Assembly: GCA_945900935.1 (NCBI GenBank)
Contig: CAMDKT010000263.1
Location: 1-7,932 of the forward strand
DNA length: 7,932 nucleotides
Source of the DNA: Candidatus Sulfopaludibacter sp. SbA3
Lineage (GTDB): Bacteria > Acidobacteriota > Terriglobia > Bryobacterales > Bryobacteraceae
Direction of reading: 5' to 3'
The position numbers and the translations under genes were made by a program. Shown here piece after piece: positions 1 through 6,473 of the stretch. Under the pieces are notes generated by a model. It ran no database searches, was not told the DNA's origin, and saw only the letters and a program-made list of their open reading frames with translations. How positions within the stretch are numbered: position 1 is the stretch's first letter; each line of letters begins with the position of its first letter.

Positions 1-139
1 CGGGCCTACTCGGCGGCTCTGGTGGCGACCAACCCGATCAAGGATTAGTCGGCCGGAACTCATCTGGACGATGGGTAGAACGCGTTCCTTCCGTCGCGTT
101 CTCGATCTTGGGTTGGAGTCGATGGGCGGGAGGCCGTTG
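1..139. other. Unassigned flank; possible 3' tail of a plus-strand gene
   Basis: No gene is supported here. Plus-strand frame 1 is open from the window edge for 15 codons (RAYSAALVATNPIKD) and ends in TAG at 46-48. This could be the C-terminus of an upstream gene, but it is too short to judge. The minus-strand continuation of the transposase frame (down to position 38) has no family similarity, so a deletion or recombination junction near 140 probably separates this stretch from the IS remnant. Confidence 0.2.
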
Positions 140-514
140 ATCCACGCCAAGCGGGTCCTCCGCGTAGAGTGGTCGCGCGATTCCAATCAAGACCTGAGCG
201 AAGCCGGCAAAAATGCGCCAGTCGCGTGTTTCGTTGGCGTCGGCTAAAGTGCTGCGCGCCACGTCGCCGCGAAACCCCAAGTGAAAGAGTTTTCCGGTCA
301 CCGAACCTAAGCACGCCTCGATATCTCGCAAGCTCTCGCGATAAGTCAGTTGCGCGAAAGTCATCGCTCAATACGGATTCCAGTAAGAGAGCTTTCTCGG
401 CTTAGAGCCATTGTGATAACGGGTCACGCACTTATGAAACTCTTTGTGAGGAAGATGCGCGATCCATTTGAAGGGGCCGTATTTACAGCTTTTCGTAAAG
501 TACTTTACCGGACA
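140..514 (-). pseudogene. IS4-family transposase remnant (N-terminal part, DUF4372-type)
   Basis: The minus-strand frame reads CPVKYFTKSCKYGPFKWIAH from the right end, continues as LPHKEFHKCVTRYHNG...LSYWNPY, meets an in-frame TGA at 368-370, then resumes AMTFAQLTYRESLRDIEACL, GKLFHLGFRGDVARSTLADA and FAQVLIGIARPLYAEDPLGVD. This is the conserved N-terminal portion of IS4-group transposases of the DUF4372 type, recognised from memory of the family. Similarity continues on both sides of the TGA in the same frame, so it is a nonsense mutation in an old gene and not a true start at the ATG at 362-364. Past GVD (near 140) the frame no longer follows the family (normally ...GVDLDQSLYALDST...) and runs to a stop near position 38. 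The DDE catalytic domain is therefore missing. No conventional start codon is seen between the upstream TAG (515-517) and the similarity. The element is non-functional. Confidence 0.8.
495..514 (-). mobile_element. Probable outer terminus of the IS4-family remnant
   Basis: Read on the minus strand the segment begins TGTCCGGTAAAGTACTTTAC and leads straight into the transposase-like reading frame, the expected place for an IS end. A TGTCCGG-type terminus resembles ends I recall for some IS4-group elements, but the opposite terminus is not in the window, so neither the inverted repeat nor a target duplication can be confirmed. It contains a perfect 14-bp palindrome, GTAAAGTACTTTAC (495-508). Confidence 0.45.
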
Positions 515-533
515 CTAGTGATTTCGAAACCAC
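513..533. repeat. Abutting palindromes between drmC and the IS remnant
   Basis: CACTAGTG (513-520) is a perfect 8-bp palindrome. It overlaps GTGATTTCGAAACCAC (518-533), a 16-bp near-palindrome with one mismatched pair that becomes a G-U wobble in the drmC-sense RNA. With the palindrome at 495-508, three sit within 39 bp just after the drmC stop. The 16-bp element has no loop and no following T-run, so I do not call it a rho-independent terminator. It could be part of the IS insertion site or a weak 3'-end hairpin. Confidence 0.5.
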
Positions 534-537
534 TCGC

Positions 538-1320
538 TCACACCCCCCGCCCAAACAACCCCACACAATACCCCATCCCCACCAACCCATCAAAAAACCG
601 TTCCGCCTGCCCCGCCAAATCCTCGCTCTGCACCATCACCCCCAACTCAATATTCCGCAACTGCGCCGAGTCCGTGAAATTCGCGCTCGAAATAAACAAA
701 ATCTGCCCGTCAATAATCACGCACTTCGCATGAAGCACCGCCTCCGGCTCCGCCCCCAAACTCCGCGGATCATAGTAAACCTCCGGCATCGGCATCCCCT
801 CCGGCCACTGATACCGCACAAAGTCACTCCGAAACCCCGCCAGCGCCGCCTCATCCGTCCGCCTCCTCTCCGTCCACTGCACATCCAAAAACATCTGCAC
901 CCGGAACCCCGGCACATCCCGCAGCTTCGCCCCCAATACCTCAAAAATCGCCCGCCCGTTAAAAACCTTGTACCCCGAAATCACCACCGAATGCCGCGCC
1001 CGCCGAAACAAATCCTGCACCACAACCTGCGTATCCCGGTTCTCCAAACCCCGCGCCGCCGGCCCCGTCGTCACCAGTTGCGCCGCGCGCTCAATCGTCA
1101 TCCGCCCCTCCCGTGACAGCCGCAACAGCTCCAAAGCATCCGCCAACGCCGCCCCGTCCCCCGCCATCAACGCCAACGCCTCCGCCACCGCCAACGCCCG
1201 CGACGCCGGTAAATACCGTCCCAACGCGCTCGAACTCACCGGCACTCCCAACCGCCCAGACCGCAGCGCCCCCGCCACCGCCGCCAACTCCGTCCCCGTT
1301 AGCGCCAGCAGCGCCGTCAT
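538..1320 (-). CDS. drmC: DISARM phospholipase D-like protein DrmC
   Basis: 260-residue PLD-superfamily protein, the last gene of the operon. The N-terminal ~90 residues are Ala/Leu-rich and helical (LTGTELAAVAGALRSGRLGV...), as in other DrmC proteins. The C-terminal part is a single PLD domain starting near 95 (VVVQDLFRRARHSVVISGY). The HKD motif is intact: H197-x-K199-x4-D204, followed by SSANFTD (211-217) and the downstream acidic residue in LRNIELGV (E225). One HKD per chain implies that an active site would form in a dimer, as in bacterial PLD nucleases such as Nuc. Published work on DISARM found DrmC non-essential for defence against some phages, so its exact role is open. The ATG overlaps the drmB stop (ATGA), with GGAG 8 nt upstream. 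The TGA stop lies about 24 bp from the inferred end of the IS remnant, so the C-terminus (YCVGLFGRGV) could have been altered by the insertion, although the length looks normal. Confidence 0.92.
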   Translation of the reverse strand: MTALLALTGTELAAVAGALRSGRLGVPVSSSALGRYLPASRALAVAEALALMAGDGAALADALELLRLSREGRMTIERAAQLVTTGPAARGLENRDTQVVVQDLFRRARHSVVISGYKVFNGRAIFEVLGAKLRDVPGFRVQMFLDVQWTERRRTDEAALAGFRSDFVRYQWPEGMPMPEVYYDPRSLGAEPEAVLHAKCVIIDGQILFISSANFTDSAQLRNIELGVMVQSEDLAGQAERFFDGLVGMGYCVGLFGRGV

Positions 1321-3110
1321 GAAAAAAACTCCGCCCCCACCCCCTCCACCGTCTCCACCACCAGCGCCCTATCCAGATACTCGTTCATCGCCTCGCAACT
1401 CGTCTCGGCCAGAAACTGGCACCCATGGCACGCCGCCCCGTGCAAATACCGCCGCTCCTCCGCGCTCGCCGGATCATGCTGCGCGCACACCGGATCGTTC
1501 GAACACAGCCGCCCCACCTCCAACGCCTGCTCTACCAATTTATGAATCCGCCTCCCCGTATCCACCAGCCCGCCCAGCGTCCCTTCCGCGTCCGCGCTCG
1601 CCGTATACAGCAACACCCCATACCCAATCCCCTCAATCGCGTAGATTCGCTCTTTAATCGAACTCGCCGGGTACCCGCACTCCAATGCAATCGCCGTCAG
1701 CAACAAGTGCGAAAACGAATGAAGCATCAAATGCGGCAACGGGTACGGCACTGACTTCGGATGATCCCGTTTCCACCGTTCAAACCCGCCCTCCAGTTGC
1801 AACCTCCGCCTCACCACCTCCTTCCGCCCCATCCACGAAGCAATCGCCTCCTTCCGGAACTGCACAAATATCCCTTCCCCACGGTTCTCCACCGCCGGCA
1901 CCCACTCCACCGGATCGGCCAGCGGCGCCAGCCGCACATGCATATCGGCCTCCCCTTCCGCATCCGGGGTCGCCGCCTCGAAACGTGTAAACCCAATCAG
2001 AGCCGAAACCTCCCGCAACCGGTGTACCAGCACCACCCGTTCAATCCCCGCCATCCACGGCGCATCCCAAATCTCCCGAGGCAAGGTACGCGCAAAAAAC
2101 GTCCCCTCCATCACATCGTTCCCCATCTCAACTTTCGATGAAATCAGCGTCTCCAACTCCGCCGCCTTCACCGTCTTTTCCGCCCCGCTCCCGCCCCCGC
2201 TCCGCGCCGTAATCTCGTTCCAAACCTCCTCGTCCGAAATCCCCTCCAGCGCCTCTTTCACCTTGTGTTTCCGGCGCTCCCGCGTCACATCACCCACATC
2301 CTCGGCCGTCTCCAAAAAATCCCAAACAGCCGATACCGCCGTCCGCACCGTCTCGTCCCGCTCCGGCAACGAAATCACGCTCAACTTCTGTGGAAAATAC
2401 GTGTTCGACGCCGTTCGCACCAGCAACCGGTTCGGCTCCGTGCATCCCGCCGGCATCTTGGGGCCCAGCCACGGCCGCGCTCCATCGCACCGCCCCAAAG
2501 TAAACTTCTGGAACTCCACGGCGCCCGAAAGCGCCCGCGCCCGGCCGCAATCGCACCGCACTCGAATATCGCCGATATCCCCGGAAGTCCCGGTCTCATC
2601 CAGATACAATCGCCGTCCCGCCTTATTGCAATCCGTCTTGCCCTCGTGCGCAAAGAAGTACCAGTCAATATCCCCCAGATGTCCTTTCGGGCAAGCGCGT
2701 ACAAAACGTATCGGAACGGTCCGGTACTTCTTCCCGTCCAGGACGTAATACTGCCCGGTCATCTTCGTTCGTGGCACCAGCACCCGCGTCAACACCGCCC
2801 CATTCTTCTCCCCGTCCTGAGTCACAAACCACTGCGGGAACTCAAAAACGGAAATCCCCGTCTTCGGCGCTCCCAACGTATCATCCGCCGGTGGCGGCGT
2901 CTCTAACCGCACCCGGGGAACGTTAAGCGCCACGGCAATCTTAGCCGCGAGTCTCGGCTCCGAAATCGTCGTCCGCCCGCCGGACCAAAACCGCAGTCCG
3001 CCAATCAGAACCGAGTACCGTTCCAAATCCGCCATCGCCCCCGGCCCATACGATGTAATCAACTGGCTCGCCCGGATCTCCCCGGCCGGCCTCTTGTTTG
3101 GTCCCGCCAT
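1317..3110 (-). CDS. drmB: DISARM DUF1998 protein DrmB
   Basis: 597-residue protein of the DrmB/DUF1998 family, the partner of DrmA in the DNA-binding DISARM core complex. The N-terminus (EIRASQLITSYGPGAMADLE, residues 11-30) is the characteristic DrmB opening. Two cysteine-rich regions suggest zinc sites: N-terminal CPKGH (140-144), C161, CDC (186-188), C208 and C223; and C-terminal C536, C542, C561-x2-C564 and C572. The DUF1998 core spans about 455-575, with LMLHSFSHLLLTAIALECGY (461-480) followed by the IEGIGYGVLLYTA strand region. There is no NTPase or nuclease motif, so a structural or DNA-binding role fits. The start codon is well set: GGGGGAG lies 6 nt upstream and the ATG follows the drmA stop after 3 nt. 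The gene ends in an ATGA overlap with drmC. No truncation is visible. Confidence 0.94.
   Translation of the reverse strand: MAGPNKRPAGEIRASQLITSYGPGAMADLERYSVLIGGLRFWSGGRTTISEPRLAAKIAVALNVPRVRLETPPPADDTLGAPKTGISVFEFPQWFVTQDGEKNGAVLTRVLVPRTKMTGQYYVLDGKKYRTVPIRFVRACPKGHLGDIDWYFFAHEGKTDCNKAGRRLYLDETGTSGDIGDIRVRCDCGRARALSGAVEFQKFTLGRCDGARPWLGPKMPAGCTEPNRLLVRTASNTYFPQKLSVISLPERDETVRTAVSAVWDFLETAEDVGDVTRERRKHKVKEALEGISDEEVWNEITARSGGGSGAEKTVKAAELETLISSKVEMGNDVMEGTFFARTLPREIWDAPWMAGIERVVLVHRLREVSALIGFTRFEAATPDAEGEADMHVRLAPLADPVEWVPAVENRGEGIFVQFRKEAIASWMGRKEVVRRRLQLEGGFERWKRDHPKSVPYPLPHLMLHSFSHLLLTAIALECGYPASSIKERIYAIEGIGYGVLLYTASADAEGTLGGLVDTGRRIHKLVEQALEVGRLCSNDPVCAQHDPASAEERRYLHGAACHGCQFLAETSCEAMNEYLDRALVVETVEGVGAEFFS
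1329..1332 (-). promoter_or_regulatory. Ribosome binding site of drmC
   Basis: GGAG lies 8 nt upstream of the drmC ATG, within the 3' end of drmB, separated from it by a T-run. Together with the ATGA stop/start overlap it supports coupled translation of drmB and drmC. Confidence 0.5.
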
Positions 3111-3113
3111 CGC

Positions 3114-6100
3114 TTACTCCCCCATCCTTTCGTCTAACTCTTCCGCCCGCAGAATCCATAGATTCACCGGAGCCTCCACATCCCGCAACGAACGGTTAGC
3201 CCGAAACTTCTTCTTCGCGCTCCAACTCGGCAAATTAGCCAGTGCCGGGTCCAGGAACTTTTGCAACAACCCGTTCGCCTCGCCCGCTTCCGTCGCGCTA
3301 TAGGCCAGTTGTCCGTTCTTCACCACCTCACTGGACCAGCACTCCAACAGGTCCATTACCCGCGCTCGCACCTCTTTCCGCAGCCGCTCCCGGTCTTCCG
3401 GCGGATCCACGTCTTTCCGGTGGTCATGCGCCCGCTCCGCAATCGTCTCCACCACCTCATCGAACTTCGCCCGCTCATTCAGAATCTCTGTCGCCCCGAA
3501 TTTCGGAGTCAGCACCGCCACACTCTGCCTCGCCAACCCCACCACCGTCGCCGCCAGCCCCCGGTCCAACGCCCTTGGCGAAAACGGCGTCACACTCGTC
3601 GCCTCCACGCTCCGGTAGAACGTGTCGTGATAAAAGCAAAATTTCTCAAAATGCGACCGGTCCCGCGGCTTATGCAAATTGAACACATTCACCACCAACC
3701 CCGGTTTTGTGTCCTGCCGCCCCACCCGGCTCGTCGCCTGAATATACTCCGCGCTCGATTTCGGCTGACTATACACCACCATCAGTCCCAGCCTCGAAAT
3801 GTCCAACCCAACAGAAATCATGTTCGTCGCCAGCGCCACGTCCACCCGGTCCTTGTCATGGAACCCCAGCCCAAGTTTTCGTTTATATTCCGCCACCATC
3901 GGCGTCGGCACCCGGCTCGTCAACTCCACCGGTTCATGCCGGATCTCCCGGTCTGCGAACACCGTCTCCGTCTCGCTCGGCCGCTTCCGGTCCGCGTATC
4001 GAAGCACATCCTTTCGCACCTCATCCTCCACCAACCTCCGCGCCCCGCCCAACTCCCGCAGCGCATTGAAATATCCCACCAGCGTCATGTAAGGGTCCAC
4101 CGGATTCTCTTTGTTCTTCGCCCCGCCCTCTGCCACCCACAACTTCTGCGCCGCCGAAAGCAACGCCCGGTACGTCCGCAACATCACCACCTTCTGGCTC
4201 TTCCCCTGCGCCGCGATCCCCACATACAGCCGCGCCGGACTCTTCGTCGAAGCTTCCGTCGTCGCAAAAAACGAATCCCGCCGGTCCGGCCCCGGTGGCG
4301 GAAACAGATCCACTTGCATCCGATTAAACAGCGCCCGAATCTGATGGTCCGCCCGCCGTACCGTCGCGGTCGAAGCCACAATTTTAGGCCGGATCTTGCG
4401 CCCGCCCACCTTCCGCACACACAACTCCTCCACCGCCGTCTCGTACAAACCCACCATCGTCCCCAGCGGCCCGGATATCAGATGCAATTCGTCCTGGATA
4501 ATCAAATCCGGCGGCGGTAACTCCCCGCCCGGCAGCGGTGATCCCTGATTGTCCGAATCGCACGGGCCATAGAATCCCCACCGCTTATCGAACCGGCTCA
4601 CCCTCCCAAAAAACGCTCCAATCCGTCCCTCCCACGGCAACCCGGCAAACTTATCCACCGTCGCAATCAGGAAGCACGGCAACCGTCGATAAATCTGGTC
4701 GTCCACTCCAATCACCGGCAGCGCCAGTTCCGTGTTGAACACGCACCGGTAGGAACCACAGCGAACAACCAACTCCCTCGGATAATCCCTTGTCGGCTCC
4801 AGTTTGTAGCATTCCGGCGTGAACTTACTCCCGCACCACGGACACTCCTCAATCGGCAGCGGAGACTTCTCCCGCTTCGAGTTGTTCTGGTAATCCAGCG
4901 TCACCCGCCGCGCCGTATCCGGATAATCCTCATCCTTCGACCCCATTTTGTTCGGCGTCGCCGCGCTCCCCACCCACAGCCCAATCTCAAACGGCCAATC
5001 CCCCAACACCGTCACATCCCGCCGCCGCATCAACTCCAACGCGCAAACCAGCGTCGCCGCCCGTCCCAACTGGTCCAGCGTCAGCAGCCGCAGCGTATAC
5101 CGCATCAGCACGCTCATCCCCGCCCCCGTATACCCAGGGTTCCGCAGCCGCCGCAGAATCAGCGTAAACGACGCCAATCCCAAATACGCCTCCGTCTTGC
5201 CGCCGCCCGTCGGGAAGAACAGCAGATCCACGGTCTCCCGGTCCGCCGTCTCCGGCTTTGCAATCCCCGGCAGGTTCATCAGCACAAACGCCAACTGGAA
5301 CGGCCGCCACTTCGGCTCCACAGTTGCCGGATCCCGCTGCCGCATCACCCCGAACCGCTGCCGCGCCGCCATCGCCATCGCCTCATTCGCCAGCCGGAAC
5401 GCCAGCAAACACTGCGCATCGGCCAGCAGCTCAATCCCGTCCGCAATCCGCTTCGCCGCCACCTCCGCATTCCGCAACAGGTACAACCCCGTCTCATGAC
5501 GCGTGGCCAGCGTCCCCTGCAAGCCCACCCGCTGCGCCTCCATCCACACCCGGTACTGCACGACCAGCGGCAGCAGTCGCGCCGCAGCCTCCGCTCCATC
5601 GGTCAACCCCGCCAACGCGTCCATCCCCAACTCCACCGCCACGTCGCCCGGCACCACACGCTCTACCTCCGCCTGCGGCAGCCAACACGTCCGGATCCGC
5701 CGCTCCGTCTCCACCTGTGTCGCTACATTGTGGCCCGTCGCATACTCCCGAGCATCCCGGTACTGCAAATCCGCCACCAAGTCGTCCTGATCGCGGGAAC
5801 CCACCGTCCGCAAATCCGGCCGCGCCACAAACCCCCGTTCCGCCTCCACCGTCAACTCCACTTGGAACGCGTTCGCCTCATCCGCAACCTCGTCCGGCTT
5901 CACGGGCCGCCTGTTAATCACGAACACGCTCACCGCCCGGCATCCCTCTGGCAGCCCCGCCATCCCCACCGGCCGCACCAGATACCCCACGCGCAGCCCC
6001 CCGGAGTTCGGCACCTTGTCTTCCAGTAGCTGCTTCGTCGCCTTCCCCACCTCAACCATCACCGTCTCCGAGCGGTCGCGCCGCGTCCACCGCTCCCGCG

Positions 6101-6470
6101 CCGTCGCCGGGTCAGTACACGCATAGTCGCCCCACCGCACCGTCACCGTCAATTCCGCCTCATCCGGCTGCACCAGAAAACTCAGCCCCACCGAACTCGG
6201 CAGCGCCCGCTGCCGCCCCGCCGCCCGGTCCGGAGCCCGTTCATCGTCCAGCCCCTCTTTTTCCCTCACCGCGTCAAACTCATCGTCCTCCGCGCCAGCC
6301 ACAAACCGCTGTTGATCCGGGGCCGACGATGGAATCAGGTACCCCGTCAGATACCACCGCGAAGGCCACTGCGCCAACTGCTCCTGCGCATCGCCCAAGT
6401 CCTTTCTGGGCCCAATGCAGTCCAGCTCCAACGCCTCCACCAGCTTCTTGCGAACCTCTTCGGAAGTCAT
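3114..6470 (-). CDS. drmA: DISARM helicase DrmA
   Basis: 1118-residue superfamily 2 helicase, a core DISARM protein that pairs with DrmB. The motifs are in order and intact: Walker A FPTGGGKTEAY (419-429, Lys425), Walker B DELH (660-663), motif III STAT (700-703), motif V ATNMISVGLD (881-890) and motif VI QATSRVGR (911-918). Between Walker A and Walker B lies a cysteine cluster (C543-x2-C546, C554, C571, C576) that probably binds zinc. The ~400-residue N-terminal region before the motor contains a charged, probably flexible stretch at ~50-92. In the published DrmAB structure a flexible DrmA loop occludes the DNA channel; whether this stretch is that loop is my guess. The ATG start is supported by the family-like opening (VRKKLVEALELDCIGP) and by its position 3 nt after the drmMI stop. 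AGGAG lies 15 nt upstream, farther than usual, so translation probably depends on coupling to drmMI. The TAA stop is 3 nt before drmB. No frameshift is seen. Confidence 0.95.
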   Translation of the reverse strand: MTSEEVRKKLVEALELDCIGPRKDLGDAQEQLAQWPSRWYLTGYLIPSSAPDQQRFVAGAEDDEFDAVREKEGLDDERAPDRAAGRQRALPSSVGLSFLVQPDEAELTVTVRWGDYACTDPATARERWTRRDRSETVMVEVGKATKQLLEDKVPNSGGLRVGYLVRPVGMAGLPEGCRAVSVFVINRRPVKPDEVADEANAFQVELTVEAERGFVARPDLRTVGSRDQDDLVADLQYRDAREYATGHNVATQVETERRIRTCWLPQAEVERVVPGDVAVELGMDALAGLTDGAEAAARLLPLVVQYRVWMEAQRVGLQGTLATRHETGLYLLRNAEVAAKRIADGIELLADAQCLLAFRLANEAMAMAARQRFGVMRQRDPATVEPKWRPFQLAFVLMNLPGIAKPETADRETVDLLFFPTGGGKTEAYLGLASFTLILRRLRNPGYTGAGMSVLMRYTLRLLTLDQLGRAATLVCALELMRRRDVTVLGDWPFEIGLWVGSAATPNKMGSKDEDYPDTARRVTLDYQNNSKREKSPLPIEECPWCGSKFTPECYKLEPTRDYPRELVVRCGSYRCVFNTELALPVIGVDDQIYRRLPCFLIATVDKFAGLPWEGRIGAFFGRVSRFDKRWGFYGPCDSDNQGSPLPGGELPPPDLIIQDELHLISGPLGTMVGLYETAVEELCVRKVGGRKIRPKIVASTATVRRADHQIRALFNRMQVDLFPPPGPDRRDSFFATTEASTKSPARLYVGIAAQGKSQKVVMLRTYRALLSAAQKLWVAEGGAKNKENPVDPYMTLVGYFNALRELGGARRLVEDEVRKDVLRYADRKRPSETETVFADREIRHEPVELTSRVPTPMVAEYKRKLGLGFHDKDRVDVALATNMISVGLDISRLGLMVVYSQPKSSAEYIQATSRVGRQDTKPGLVVNVFNLHKPRDRSHFEKFCFYHDTFYRSVEATSVTPFSPRALDRGLAATVVGLARQSVAVLTPKFGATEILNERAKFDEVVETIAERAHDHRKDVDPPEDRERLRKEVRARVMDLLECWSSEVVKNGQLAYSATEAGEANGLLQKFLDPALANLPSWSAKKKFRANRSLRDVEAPVNLWILRAEELDERMGE
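3117..3123 (-). promoter_or_regulatory. Ribosome binding site of drmB
   Basis: GGGGGAG on the minus strand ends 6 nt before the drmB ATG and directly abuts the drmA TAA stop. It fixes the drmB start at 3108-3110. Confidence 0.6.
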
Positions 6471-6473
6471 AGG

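Noticed and set aside
169..405. 78-codon plus-strand frame starting in the left flank
   Set aside because: It is the antisense shadow of the transposase remnant and has no recognisable features.
518..533. Rho-independent terminator for the drm operon
   Set aside because: The inverted repeat has no loop to speak of and no T-run follows it in the drmC direction.
1113..1400. Proline-codon-like CCN repeats on the plus strand suggesting a tandem repeat
   Set aside because: These are the complement of Gly/Ala/Val-rich codons in drmC and the drmB C-terminus. No exact repeat unit is present.
968..1657. 229-codon plus-strand frame rich in Pro, Ala and Ser
   Set aside because: Antisense to drmC and drmB; its low-complexity composition reflects the C-rich complement of GC-rich genes.
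3261..4520. 419-codon open frame on the plus strand
   Set aside because: It lies wholly antisense to drmA, has a His/Arg/Pro-rich composition without recognisable motifs, and arises because the G-ending codon bias of drmA removes stop codons on the opposite strand.
5258..5917. 219-codon plus-strand Pro/Ala-rich frame
   Set aside because: Antisense to the drmA N-terminal region, with no motifs and low-complexity composition.
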